A stretch of 8,965 nt of DNA from JAZNLR01 sp045579195 (GCA_045579195.1 JAZNLR010000026.1:1-8965); one strand, 5' to 3'; counted from the first letter of the stretch, positions 1-7,102 are shown. Translations and numbers: made by a program. Notes: generated by a model from the sequence alone, not told the origin.

Positions 1-483
1 CGCCATGGCATTGCAAGGGAAGGGTTGTTTGGCTGTTTCCAAAACTGCAAACGTTTTGCAGTCAACGAGGGAAATTTCATCGTAATTTCCGTCTTTGTCT
101 TGGCAATGCGTGACAAGAAAAGCGTTCAGTTTTGGAACAAACGTGACGTTGTTTGAGTGATCGAGAAGAAGAGGTTCGGATTGACGAACGATCGTTCCGT
201 CTTTGTCAATCACGGCCAAAATGGTTTCCTCGATTCCGCTTGATGGTTGAAACAACAATGCAGCGAAAAAGTGCGTTCCGTCGAAGTATCCACCCTGCAT
301 CTGGCGAAATGCGCGGTCTTCAAGGCGGAAGTGGAAGACGGGCTCCAATGTTCCGACGTATTCTTCATCTTCCGAAAACGCAAGGGAGATTCCGTCCTGA
401 GCGCGTGGTCGTACGTTTCCACAACCCAAAGGGGAGGAGAAGACGACAAGAAAGATGAGAAAAGTGAGAAGGAATCTTTTCAT
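1..483 (-). CDS. Putative lipoprotein, N-terminal 161 residues, runs off the left edge
   Basis: This open frame starts at an ATG (483-481) and stays open to the window edge, so only the N-terminal part is seen. It opens with a basic-hydrophobic signal peptide (MKRFLLTFLIFLVVF) followed by SSPLGCG. C21 is a plausible lipidated cysteine, although Pro at -3 makes the lipobox imperfect. The mature part (about 30-161) alternates short strand-like segments with DG/NN turns, for example the stretch with HSNNVTFVPKLNAFLVTH at about 109-126, which resembles a blade of a beta-propeller; that fold is an inference. Its start overlaps the stop of the PHP gene as ATGA, and no Shine-Dalgarno site lies in front of it, so translation is probably coupled to PHP. 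It is likely an outward-facing membrane-anchored protein. Its function is unknown. Confidence 0.75.
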   Translation of the reverse strand, partial: MKRFLLTFLIFLVVFSSPLGCGNVRPRAQDGISLAFSEDEEYVGTLEPVFHFRLEDRAFRQMQGGYFDGTHFFAALLFQPSSGIEETILAVIDKDGTIVRQSEPLLLDHSNNVTFVPKLNAFLVTHCQDKDGNYDEISLVDCKTFAVLETAKQPFPCNAMA

Positions 484-1178
484 AGATCGGATTGTTTCAG
501 CAGAGGATTTGATGCGGAGAAGATTCTCGTTTCGCCATTTTTTACCTTGCTGATGAAATCAGGAACGTCTGAAATCGGGGTTTCTGTTTCGATTCCAAAC
601 AGGTGCTTTGCAAGCTCACCCACATGGTTGTCCGTTCCGGCAAGCTTATATTTTCCGTACTTTGTGGCGTAAAGGTCGGCCATTTCATTTTCAATGTCTG
701 AAATTCCACCATTGAAGATTTCGATCGCCTGGACACAGGAGTAGAGGCGAACGTGGTCGATCCATCTTGCGGTGCGGAAGGGATGCGCCTGAGCGATGAA
801 TGCACCGTGTTCGATCATAAAGGGGAGTTGTTCGCTCTTTTTCATCCCCATAATTTCGGAATGCGAGAGCCACCAGTCCTTTTCAAGACCGAACACGAGA
901 AAGTCTGTTCCGAAATATGACAGCTCAACTCCGCAAAAGACGCGAAGACCGAGTTCTTTTCCGATTTTTACGCCATCCTCGAAATCGGAGAAGTAATATC
1001 GAACCTTTTCCTCATATGGGAGACTGTGGTCGACGTTGATGTTTCCGTCAAGAAAATGGTTTGTGATGAAAACGCCGTCGTAATTGAGCTTTTTATAAAA
1101 AGTCAACGTCTCCCGAACGCTTTTGATGGCGCAGAGGCTGACCGGTGACGTGTGAAGATGCATTTCGTATCGAAACAT
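480..1178 (-). CDS. PHP-domain metal-dependent phosphoesterase
   Basis: A 232-residue protein of the PHP (polymerase and histidinol phosphatase) superfamily, a family of cytoplasmic metal-dependent phosphoesterases. The metal-site motifs are in order and complete: H7-L-H9-T at the very N-terminus, H41 in TNHF, E85 in CGVELSY, H132 in AQAHPF, and D183-N-H185 in GTDNH. Only the PHP domain is present, and no polymerase or other domain is attached. The substrate cannot be told from the sequence; relatives act on phosphate esters such as histidinol phosphate or nucleotide phosphates. The start follows AGAGGG, which overlaps the end of the upstream membrane-protein gene, and the gap between the two genes is only 9 bases. 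The stop overlaps the next start as ATGA. The middle position between a membrane protein and a lipoprotein suggests one transcript; whether the three share a function is unknown. Confidence 0.9.
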   Translation of the reverse strand: MFRYEMHLHTSPVSLCAIKSVRETLTFYKKLNYDGVFITNHFLDGNINVDHSLPYEEKVRYYFSDFEDGVKIGKELGLRVFCGVELSYFGTDFLVFGLEKDWWLSHSEIMGMKKSEQLPFMIEHGAFIAQAHPFRTARWIDHVRLYSCVQAIEIFNGGISDIENEMADLYATKYGKYKLAGTDNHVGELAKHLFGIETETPISDVPDFISKVKNGETRIFSASNPLLKQSDL

Positions 1179-1187
1179 ATTGCCCTC

Positions 1188-1613
1188 TTATTTTGCTTGT
1201 GAAAGCGCGACAAGACAGTCTTGAACGCTGTCTACCGCGAGGATAATTGCAGCGATGATGATGACTGCGTAAATTAAAAAAACAACGCCTTCACTCTTGA
1301 CGTCCTCCCAGTAGATCTTGCAGGCAAGGCGGAAGGAGACCGAAAGATTGCCGAAGAAATCCTTCAGGCGATCGACCATCGCGGAAAACGGTTCTCGGTA
1401 AACGCCCGAAACGGCGCACGCGAGGTATAAAATGCAACCCATTCCAAGCCCGAGTGCCCGTGCGGATGCCCAGTTGAGTTCATCGGAAAAGTTCTGGAAG
1501 CGTTTAATGCATAAATAGAAGATCACCGTGAAAACGATGGGGAAGACCACCATCAGAAATGCGATGACCGGAACGCCGCGATATGGGGAATGTTGTTTGC
1601 CTTCGTCTTTCAT
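1188..1613 (-). CDS. Small three-helix membrane protein of unknown function
   Basis: A 141-residue protein with three clear hydrophobic segments at about 13-36, 51-71 and 108-127, joined by a basic, amphipathic loop (about 72-107, with REPF and DRLKDFFGNL) that should lie in the cytoplasm if the positive-inside rule holds. The N-terminus is short and charged (MKDEGKQHSPYRG). I do not recognise the family. It is the first gene of the minus-strand operon, with the PHP gene 9 bases downstream. Its ATG has only a weak Shine-Dalgarno (GGGG, six bases before the start), so expression may be modest. An extended -10 promoter sits 32-40 bases upstream. Length and codon use are like the neighbours, so it looks like a genuine host gene. 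Confidence 0.8.
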   Translation of the reverse strand: MKDEGKQHSPYRGVPVIAFLMVVFPIVFTVIFYLCIKRFQNFSDELNWASARALGLGMGCILYLACAVSGVYREPFSAMVDRLKDFFGNLSVSFRLACKIYWEDVKSEGVVFLIYAVIIIAAIILAVDSVQDCLVALSQAK

Positions 1614-1644
1614 GAAATACCCCGAAAAGTTATTCTTAAATCAT

Positions 1645-1672
1645 ATTATATCACAAGTTTTAAAAAAAGCAA
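1645..1672 (-). promoter_or_regulatory. Extended -10 promoter of the membrane protein-PHP-lipoprotein operon
   Basis: On the minus strand a perfect TATAAT (1650-1645) is preceded by TGA, giving an extended -10 (TGnTATAAT). A TTGCTT at 1672-1667 could serve as a poor -35 (3 of 6) at 16-bp spacing. The -10 lies 31 bases upstream of the ATG at 1613. There is no other gene between, so this is the likely promoter of the minus-strand operon. It points away from the TetR promoter, and the two -35 boxes are about 30 bp apart. Confidence 0.6.
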
Positions 1673-1702
1673 AATTTAGAGTGGAAATATTCAAAACATT
1701 GC

Positions 1703-1732
1703 TTGACAAAGTGTATGGTTTTATGGTAAAAA
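1703..1732 (+). promoter_or_regulatory. Promoter of the TetR-family gene
   Basis: A perfect -35 box TTGACA (1703-1708) is followed after 18 bases by TAAAAA (1727-1732, 4 of 6 to TATAAT). The start of transcription would fall near 1739, about 38 bases before the GTG start codon. The palindrome at 1751-1768 would lie just inside the transcript, where a bound repressor could block elongation. Confidence 0.55.
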
Positions 1733-1750
1733 TGTAGTGAATAAATAGAA

Positions 1751-1768
1751 CGAGTTCAATTGAACGCG
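1751..1768 (+). promoter_or_regulatory. Palindromic candidate operator for the TetR-family regulator
   Basis: GTTCAATTGAAC (1754-1765) is a perfect 12-bp palindrome. The symmetry continues after one mismatched pair with CG on the left (1751-1752) and CG on the right (1767-1768), so 16 of 18 positions are symmetric. TetR-family dimers typically bind palindromes of about this size next to their own promoters. It lies between the promoter and the Shine-Dalgarno site (GGAGGG, 1768-1773), which fits negative autoregulation. I found no second copy in front of the sulfatase or dehydrogenase genes, so a wider regulon is not shown. The binding protein is inferred. Confidence 0.5.
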
Positions 1769-1776
1769 GAGGGCTT

Positions 1777-2451
1777 GTGGCAAGCAGTGGCAGAAGAAGA
1801 AAGGAAGATGAAGTAAGCAAAGAGACCATTTTGAAAGTGGCAATGCGCCGATTCTTGGAAAACGGATATTCCTCGACAACGGTGCGCGACATCGCAAACG
1901 ACGTTGGCGTTGTTCAGTCTGCAATTATTGCGCGATTTGGAAGCAAGGTCGGCATCCTCGCAGAAGGGGTCAGCGATATGATCAATATGGAATTCCGCAT
2001 TGCGGAAGAGTTGATCAATGGCTTGACAGATGACATTCTTTTGCTGTTCGCGGTGGAGCGCGTTTTCCAACTCTATATGGCGGAAATGAATGAGAATGTT
2101 CGCGAGCTTTACCACGTTTATTACTCCACGCCCGAAGTGAGCGCTATCTTATATGACATCGTCACGACACGCTTGATGCATATCTTTGCAGGACACCTTC
2201 CCAAGTTGAAAAAGAAGGATTTTTACGTTCTTGAACTTGCTTCAAGCGGCGTCATTCAGAACTTTATGAAGGTTCCGTGCAGTGAGGAGATGACGATGGA
2301 GATGAAGGTGAAAGCCTGCCTTGATGCGACGGCGCGGATCTATGAGATCCCCAAGAAAAAGCAGGAAGAGGCGTTTTTGCTTATCAAAAGGATCGATTTT
2401 GCCAGAGCGGCGGAAGAGACTATTCGCAGAATCGGTCGCTCCTTGGAATAA
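1777..2451 (+). CDS. TetR-family transcriptional regulator
   Basis: A 224-residue protein with a TetR-type N-terminal DNA-binding domain. The segment at about 17-62 has the typical pattern: ILKVAMRRFLENGYSSTTV, then RDIANDVGVVQSAIIARFGS, where helix-turn-helix and the following F-x-S-K segment match the family. The C-terminal part (about 70-224) is helical and divergent, as expected for a ligand-binding and dimer domain, so the effector cannot be predicted. The GTG start is chosen because GGAGGG (1768-1773) stands just before it and the DNA-binding helices begin about 15 residues in. It has its own promoter, a palindrome in its leader and its own terminator, so it is transcribed alone. It may control itself, the divergent operon or the sulfatase unit; only self-control has sequence support. 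Confidence 0.88.
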   Translation: MASSGRRRKEDEVSKETILKVAMRRFLENGYSSTTVRDIANDVGVVQSAIIARFGSKVGILAEGVSDMINMEFRIAEELINGLTDDILLLFAVERVFQLYMAEMNENVRELYHVYYSTPEVSAILYDIVTTRLMHIFAGHLPKLKKKDFYVLELASSGVIQNFMKVPCSEEMTMEMKVKACLDATARIYEIPKKKQEEAFLLIKRIDFARAAEETIRRIGRSLE

Positions 2452-2475
2452 TTCGAAGCTTTGCATTTTTAAGCG

Positions 2476-2509
2476 ATAGAGAGAACTTTATTTCTCTCTA
2501 TTTTTTTTT
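2476..2509 (+). terminator. Intrinsic terminator after the TetR-family gene
   Basis: A perfect 10-bp stem, ATAGAGAGAA (2476-2485) with TTCTCTCTAT (2492-2501), encloses a 6-base loop and is followed directly by eight T (2502-2509). It lies 25 bases after the TetR stop codon and separates that gene from the sulfatase promoter. The stem is AT-rich but long, and the U-tract is unbroken. Confidence 0.85.
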
Positions 2510-2527
2510 GCAAACATGAGATGTGGC

Positions 2528-2556
2528 TTGCTTATCGCTCTAATTTATGGTATCCT
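2528..2556 (+). promoter_or_regulatory. Extended -10 promoter of the sulfatase-dehydrogenase-sulfatase unit
   Basis: TTGCTT (2528-2533) and TATCCT (2551-2556) stand 17 bp apart, and TGG before the -10 provides the extended -10 TGn motif. It lies just after the TetR terminator and about 43 bases before the sulfatase start. Each box matches consensus only in part (3 and 4 of 6), which fits a promoter that may need activation. Confidence 0.5.
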
Positions 2557-2598
2557 TGAAGGGGAAAAGAGCAACGGCATTTTGGAGGAATCTCGATA

Positions 2599-4062
2599 GT
2601 GAACAAACCGAACATTGTTATCATTTATGCAGATGACTTGGGGTATGGTGACCTGGGGTGTTATGGGGGCGTGGGTGTCAAAACGCCGAACGTTGATCGT
2701 CTTGCGGAAGAGGGGCTGCGCTTTACGGATGCGTATTCAACCTCGCCTGTGTGTACGCCAGCGCGCTACTCGTTGATGACGGGGCTCTATCCTTCGAGAA
2801 GAGACGGAGTGCACATTCTCCCGGGGGATGCAAAGTGCATCATAGACCCCGAAGTCTTGACCCTTCCTTCGATGTTGCGAGACAATGGCTATCGAACGGG
2901 TGTTGTTGGGAAATGGCATCTCGGGTTAAGTGACGGAGAGATGCCCATCAATTGGAATATGCCTGTGAGCCATACGCCTTTGGACGTCGGATTTGACGAA
3001 TGTTTGATCTTTCCCGCAACGGCAGATCGTGTTCCGTGTGTTTACTTCGACGGCAGAAACGTTCTCAATCTTGATCCGAACGATCCCATTGAGGTTTCAT
3101 ATGATGCAGGGGAAAATCCGTTCCCTGAAGTTCCGACGGGCAAGGATAACCCCGAACTTTTAAAAATGCACGCTTCCCATGGGCACGATTTTACGATCGT
3201 CAACGGAGTGGGCAGAATTGGATATATGCGCGGTGGAAAATCGGCACTTTGGAGGGATGAGGATCTTGCTGAAACCTTCTTAAATCGTGCGAAAGAATTC
3301 ATTTCCGAACATAAGGAGAAGCCATTCTTCCTCTATTATGCTGTGCATCAACCCCATGTCCCGCGCATCCCAAATCCGCGCTTTGCAGGAGCAACGGGCT
3401 TAGGTCCCCGTGGTGACGTCATCGCAGAGATGGATTGGTGTGTTGGAGAACTCCTTGCGCACTTGAAAGAAAACGGACTTGAGGAAAACACGATCATTAT
3501 TCTGTCGAGCGATAATGGTCCGGTTCTGGATGATGGCTATCGCGATCAGGCCGTAGAACTGACAGGAGATCATCGTCCGGCAGGACCTCTGCGAGGCGGG
3601 AAGTACAGTAAGTTTGAGGGTGGAATTCGGATCCCGTTCATCGTCAAGTGGCCAAAAGAAGTCGTTCCGGGAATAAGTTGTGCGACCATCAGTCAAGTGG
3701 ATCTTCTGGCAAGCTTTTCCTCAATGCTTGGAATAGAGATCTCAGAAAAGAAGGACAGCCTCGATCTCTTTGCTTCGCTCATCGGGAAGGATTTGATCGG
3801 GCGAAAAGAAGTCTACGCAGAAGGGCAGATGGGGGGATCTGTGCTGCGTGAAGGCAAGTGGCTGTACATTGAGCCAAAGAGTGGACCTGCTGTTCTGAAG
3901 GATACGGGAATTGAAACCGCGGCATCTTCGGAGCCCCAGCTTTACAACTTGGAAAACGATATCGGAGAAACGTGTAATCTTGCGGCAGAACACCCTGAAA
4001 GAATTGCAAAAATGCAAGCGCGTTTGGAAGAAATTCGCAATGCTCTGTGCGTAAAGAAATAA
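2599..4062 (+). CDS. Sulfatase 1, formylglycine-dependent (arylsulfatase-type), cytoplasmic
   Basis: A 487-residue member of the alkaline phosphatase/sulfatase superfamily, which hydrolyses sulfate esters to an alcohol and sulfate. Motifs in order: metal-binding D12-D13 in YADDLGYGDLG; the signature C52-T-P-A-R56, whose cysteine is oxidised to formylglycine; K105 and H107 in GKWHLG; H250 in YAVHQPH; D305-N306 in SSDNGP; and K335 in GGKYSKFEGGIR. All expected catalytic residues are present. There is no signal peptide or membrane segment, so it should act in the cytoplasm on an imported substrate, and it needs a maturase (anaerobic sulfatase-maturating enzyme in anaerobes) encoded elsewhere. 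GTG start is chosen because GGAGGAA (2584-2590) precedes it by 8 bases and the sulfatase fold begins at residue 4. It is the first gene of the unit. The precise ester is unknown. Confidence 0.93.
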   Translation: MNKPNIVIIYADDLGYGDLGCYGGVGVKTPNVDRLAEEGLRFTDAYSTSPVCTPARYSLMTGLYPSRRDGVHILPGDAKCIIDPEVLTLPSMLRDNGYRTGVVGKWHLGLSDGEMPINWNMPVSHTPLDVGFDECLIFPATADRVPCVYFDGRNVLNLDPNDPIEVSYDAGENPFPEVPTGKDNPELLKMHASHGHDFTIVNGVGRIGYMRGGKSALWRDEDLAETFLNRAKEFISEHKEKPFFLYYAVHQPHVPRIPNPRFAGATGLGPRGDVIAEMDWCVGELLAHLKENGLEENTIIILSSDNGPVLDDGYRDQAVELTGDHRPAGPLRGGKYSKFEGGIRIPFIVKWPKEVVPGISCATISQVDLLASFSSMLGIEISEKKDSLDLFASLIGKDLIGRKEVYAEGQMGGSVLREGKWLYIEPKSGPAVLKDTGIETAASSEPQLYNLENDIGETCNLAAEHPERIAKMQARLEEIRNALCVKK

Positions 4063-4163
4063 AGTGATCTTATGAAATCAAAAGTTTGCAGACCGCAACA
4101 GTGTTATGACTGAAATAAGGTCGTAAAGATGCCGAAAAAGAACGCTTGATGAAAGCTTTTTTG

Positions 4164-4171
4164 AAAGGAGG
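4164..4171 (+). promoter_or_regulatory. Strong ribosome binding site of the dehydrogenase gene
   Basis: AAAGGAGG ends six bases before the ATG at 4178. It is the best Shine-Dalgarno match in the sulfatase unit and predicts strong translation of the dehydrogenase. An upstream ATG at 4146, in another frame, has no such site. Confidence 0.7.
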
Positions 4172-4177
4172 AAAACA

Positions 4178-5341
4178 ATGTTATACGATTTCACATATTA
4201 CAACCCGACCAGAATCCACTTCGGAAAGGATTCTCTCAAAGAACTTCCCAAAGAGCTCGAGAAGTACGGAAAGAACGTCTTGCTTCTTTATGGCAAGAGT
4301 TCGATCAAGAAAATTGGGCTTTATGACAAAGTGATCGCGACGTTGAAAGGTTGCAAAAAGAACGTCGTTGAACTTGCGGGAATCAAACCAAATCCCTCTT
4401 ACGCACAGGTGTTGGAGGGCGCAAGATTGGTTCTCGAAAACAGCGTTGACCTAATTTTGGCGGTGGGCGGCGGCTCGACCATTGACTGTGCAAAGGCAAT
4501 TTCCGTTGCGGCATATGAAAAGGAAGATCCGTGGCAGAAGTACTGGATGGAAGGCAAAGAAGTCGATCACGTTCCCGTTCCCGTCGGAACCATTCTCACG
4601 ATGGCGGGAACAGCTTCTGAGATGAACGGCGGAAGCGTCATCACCAACGAAGCGGTCACCGTCAAGCACGGTCGTGTCTTTGGCCCGGAAGTCTACCCGA
4701 AGTTCTCCATTTTGAACCCCGAACTCACGTTTACCGTTCCAAAGATCCAGATGGTGAGCGGCGTGTTTGACGTGATGTCGCACCTGATGGAACAGTACTT
4801 TTCGGGCAACGATGACAACGTGACCGATTACCTCATTGAAGGGGTGATGAAGTCATTGATTCAAAGCGCGCGGATTGCCGTTGAAAACCCCGAGGATTAC
4901 GAGGCGCGAAGCAACATCATGTGGTGCGCAACGCTTGGCTTAAACACGGTCACGGGGCTCTCCAAGACGCAGGATTGGGAGGTCCACAACATCGAACATC
5001 AGCTGGGCGCTTACACGGACTGTCCGCACGGGCTTGGGCTCGCCGTGATCTCTATGCCGTACTACCGCTATATCTATCGCGAAGGCATCCATCAGTTCGT
5101 TCGCTTTGCAAAGAACGTTTGGAACGTTAACCCGGAAGGAAAGACGGAAGATGAAATCGCGCTTGAGGGAATCGCAGCGCTTGAAAATTTCGCAAAAGAA
5201 CTTGGAATTCCACTTACCCTTCGTGAACTTGGCGCAACGGAGGAGATGCTTGCAAAGATCGCAGAGTCGGCATTTGAAGGCGGCGGATACCGTCACATGA
5301 CGCACGAAGATATTTTGAACGTTCTCAAGGCTTGTTATTGA
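4178..5341 (+). CDS. Iron-containing alcohol dehydrogenase, YqhD/BdhA type
   Basis: A 387-residue group III (iron-activated) alcohol dehydrogenase, full length for the family. The N-terminal half binds NAD(P)H: YGKSSIKKIGLYD at 38-50 matches the YqhD/butanol-dehydrogenase pattern, and GGGS is at 97-100 followed by TIDCAKAIS. The metal ligands are D198 and H202 in FDVMSHLMEQYF, H270 in DWEVHNIEHQLG, and H284 in CPHGLGLAV, with the 14-residue spacing between the two C-terminal histidines normal for the family. Members reduce aldehydes or oxidise primary alcohols, mostly with NADPH; the natural substrate is not visible. It lies 115 bases after sulfatase 1 and 72 before sulfatase 2, in the same direction, behind a strong AAAGGAGG. 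In this setting it may process the alcohol released by a sulfatase, but that is an inference. Confidence 0.93.
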   Translation: MLYDFTYYNPTRIHFGKDSLKELPKELEKYGKNVLLLYGKSSIKKIGLYDKVIATLKGCKKNVVELAGIKPNPSYAQVLEGARLVLENSVDLILAVGGGSTIDCAKAISVAAYEKEDPWQKYWMEGKEVDHVPVPVGTILTMAGTASEMNGGSVITNEAVTVKHGRVFGPEVYPKFSILNPELTFTVPKIQMVSGVFDVMSHLMEQYFSGNDDNVTDYLIEGVMKSLIQSARIAVENPEDYEARSNIMWCATLGLNTVTGLSKTQDWEVHNIEHQLGAYTDCPHGLGLAVISMPYYRYIYREGIHQFVRFAKNVWNVNPEGKTEDEIALEGIAALENFAKELGIPLTLRELGATEEMLAKIAESAFEGGGYRHMTHEDILNVLKACY

Positions 5342-5413
5342 GTCTTTCACTTTGGAACAAACAAATTGCTGACGCGTTAAAAACGGCATCGCATTGCATG
5401 GAGGAAGAAAGAT

Positions 5414-6967
5414 ATGATGAAACCGAATGTTTTATTTTTGTTTGCGGATCAATTTCGATTTGATGCAATCAGAGAAAACGGAAACGAGGTCGTTAAAACG
5501 CCGAATCTTGACCGATTGGTGAGAGAGGGTGTAAGCTTCACAAAGGCGTACACGCCCGCTCCCATCTGTGTTGCCGCGCGGTGCAGCATGCATTACGGGC
5601 AATATCCCATCCGCACGGATTGCTACGAAAACACGCCGATGCCGACGGATGATCGTGTGTCGTACGTCGAGGCGCTCACGCGTGGCGGATACCGCACGCA
5701 CGGAATCGGGAAATGTCACTTTTTGCCCGATTCTTATGCGTTGCGCGGATTTGAAAGCAGACAATATCAGGAAGAGCTTGGTTTTAAAGATATGTCCCGT
5801 GAGGACTATTTGAATGACCTTATCAAAAACGGCTTTGATTACGCAATCGAACCGCACGGAACGAGAAGCGAGATGTACTACATCCCTCAGCCTTCCCGTA
5901 TGCCGCAGCGCTTGCATCCGACGCAATGGATCGGAGATCAAAGCGTGAAATTTTTGGAAGAGGTGGACAAGGAAAGACCGTGGTACCTTTTCTCCAGCTT
6001 TATTCATCCGCATCCGCCCTTTGCTCCACCATCCCCATGGCATAAACTTTACCGCAGCGAAAATATGCCTTTGCCGTATCTCCCGGAAGGGTACGAGGCG
6101 CTGCAGACCTTTAACAACACGATCAGCAACCGATCGAAATATAAAAACCGCGGAACGGACGAGCATTTGCTCAGAACGCTCAAGGCATACTATTACGCAT
6201 GCGTTTCCTTCGTGGACTATCAAGTGGGCAGAATTTTGGATGCACTTGAGAGAACGGGGCAGAAAGAGAACACTGTCATCATTTTTGCGTCGGACCACGG
6301 TGAGTTCCTGGGGGATTACGGAACGTTTGGAAAACGCACGATGCACGATCCCTCCACGCACATTCCGCTCATCATTTCGGGCGGCGGATTTGAAGGGGGA
6401 AAACAATGTGACGTTCCCGTTTCTCTTGTGGACATCGCGCCGACCTTGCTTGAACTCTGTGACGTCGACGGATCGGATATGAAGCTGGACGGCGTTTCCC
6501 TCGTGGATGTGTATCGCGGAAAGACAGATCGCCGAGGCGTTTATTCTTTCATCTCTGCAAAGAAGATCTTTAGAAATCTGTACTTCGGGCAGAAGATGTT
6601 TGAGGACTTGCCAACCGAAGATGCACGCAACTTTGCATCGATGACCATGATGTATGTCGAGAAGGACTTGAAGTACTGTTATAGCGCGGCGGACGACAAG
6701 GAGCTTTTGTTTGATCACGCAATCGATCCGAAAGAGAGCAAGAATTTTGCGTTTGAGGCAGATCATCAAACAGAGCTTTCGCGCATGAGAAAAGAGCTGA
6801 TCTCCTTCTTGAAGGAGAGAGGGAAAACCGACTTGATCGATGGCGATCAGTTCAAAGCCATTTGGAGGGTTTGCTTCCCTGAGGATCAGGATCGGGGATT
6901 GATGCACCTTGATTTCCATCCGGAATACTTTGACTATTCTGCTTTGGAAGGGTATCTTGACAAATAA
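5414..6967 (+). CDS. Sulfatase 2, formylglycine-dependent (choline-sulfatase/phosphonate-monoester-hydrolase-like)
   Basis: A 517-residue sulfatase of a different subgroup from sulfatase 1. Motifs in order: D12-Q13 in FADQFRFDAI; the signature C52-V-A-A-R56, a C-x-A-x-R form still suitable for formylglycine; K100 and H102 in GKCHF (Trp-Leu of the usual GKWHLG is changed); H198-P-H200; D294-H295 in ASDHGEFLGDYG; K307 and H311 in GKRTMHDPSTHIPLI. A D-H pair in place of D-N, together with the ADQ start, recalls choline-sulfatase and phosphonate monoester hydrolase relatives, so the substrate could be a sulfate or a phospho/phosphonate ester. The long C-terminal part (about 380-517) is specific to the subgroup and may shape the active site or the oligomer. 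There is no signal peptide. The first ATG is chosen over the one 3 bases later because GGAGG (5400-5404) is 9 bases before it. It is the last gene of the unit. Confidence 0.92.
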   Translation: MMKPNVLFLFADQFRFDAIRENGNEVVKTPNLDRLVREGVSFTKAYTPAPICVAARCSMHYGQYPIRTDCYENTPMPTDDRVSYVEALTRGGYRTHGIGKCHFLPDSYALRGFESRQYQEELGFKDMSREDYLNDLIKNGFDYAIEPHGTRSEMYYIPQPSRMPQRLHPTQWIGDQSVKFLEEVDKERPWYLFSSFIHPHPPFAPPSPWHKLYRSENMPLPYLPEGYEALQTFNNTISNRSKYKNRGTDEHLLRTLKAYYYACVSFVDYQVGRILDALERTGQKENTVIIFASDHGEFLGDYGTFGKRTMHDPSTHIPLIISGGGFEGGKQCDVPVSLVDIAPTLLELCDVDGSDMKLDGVSLVDVYRGKTDRRGVYSFISAKKIFRNLYFGQKMFEDLPTEDARNFASMTMMYVEKDLKYCYSAADDKELLFDHAIDPKESKNFAFEADHQTELSRMRKELISFLKERGKTDLIDGDQFKAIWRVCFPEDQDRGLMHLDFHPEYFDYSALEGYLDK

Positions 6968-6971
6968 TAGG

Positions 6972-7028
6972 AAAAAAGAGGACACCCTAGTTGTGGCGTA
7001 CTCTAAAGGACAGAACAATAAGATATGA
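6972..7028 (+). other. Possible remnant of a gene 3' end, just before a terminator
   Basis: In one frame the bases after sulfatase 2 read KKEDTLVVAYSKGQNNKI and then TGA (7026-7028), directly before the hairpin at 7030. This has the look of a C-terminal coding tail with its terminator, cut off from any start. It is short enough to be chance, and I recognise no family. If real, it marks a truncated gene at the junction between host-like and AT-rich DNA. Confidence 0.2.
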
Positions 7029-7029
7029 A

Positions 7030-7064
7030 AACATCCGTAGCTTTTAAAAAGCACGGGTGTTCTT
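7030..7064 (+). terminator. Candidate terminator between sulfatase 2 and the AT-rich gene array
   Basis: AACATCCGT (7030-7038) pairs with ACGGGTGTT (7053-7061) through nine positions including one G-U pair. An inner GCTTT/AAAGC stem (7040-7044 with 7048-7052) closes a three-base loop, with one bulged A. The downstream tract is only CTTAATATTCT, so termination on the plus strand may be inefficient. The opposite strand has a TTTT run after the same stem, so it could also work in reverse. It is the only strong hairpin between the sulfatase unit and the promoter at 7097. Confidence 0.6.
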
Positions 7065-7093
7065 AATATTCTCTTTCTTTGTGAGTCAAGTTG

Positions 7094-7102
7094 TGCTATA
7101 AT
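7094..7102 (+). promoter_or_regulatory. Extended -10 promoter driving the small-gene array
   Basis: TGCTATAAT is a perfect extended -10. The region 16-17 bp upstream (CTTTCTTT) has no good -35, which is tolerated with an extended -10. The transcript would start near 7109, just before the first copy of the repeated leader. No other convincing promoter is seen further on, so all five small genes probably share this one. The -10 lies inside an inverted repeat, AGTTGT (7089-7094) with ACAACT (7103-7108). Confidence 0.65.

Noticed and set aside
153..672. Plus-strand open frames at 153-458 and 247-672
   Set aside because: Both overlap the lipoprotein and PHP genes on the other strand, and their products look random. 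The minus-strand reading has a signal peptide and a full set of PHP residues.
4063..4177. Internal promoter in front of the dehydrogenase gene
   Set aside because: TGTTATGAC at 4102-4110 resembles an extended -10, but there is no -35, and the match is no better than background.
5358..5367. CAAACAAATT before sulfatase 2, identical over 10 bases to junction 1
   Set aside because: Nothing else of the element is present (no CCAA, no AATTTGAC), and a 10-base match is expected by chance among many comparisons.
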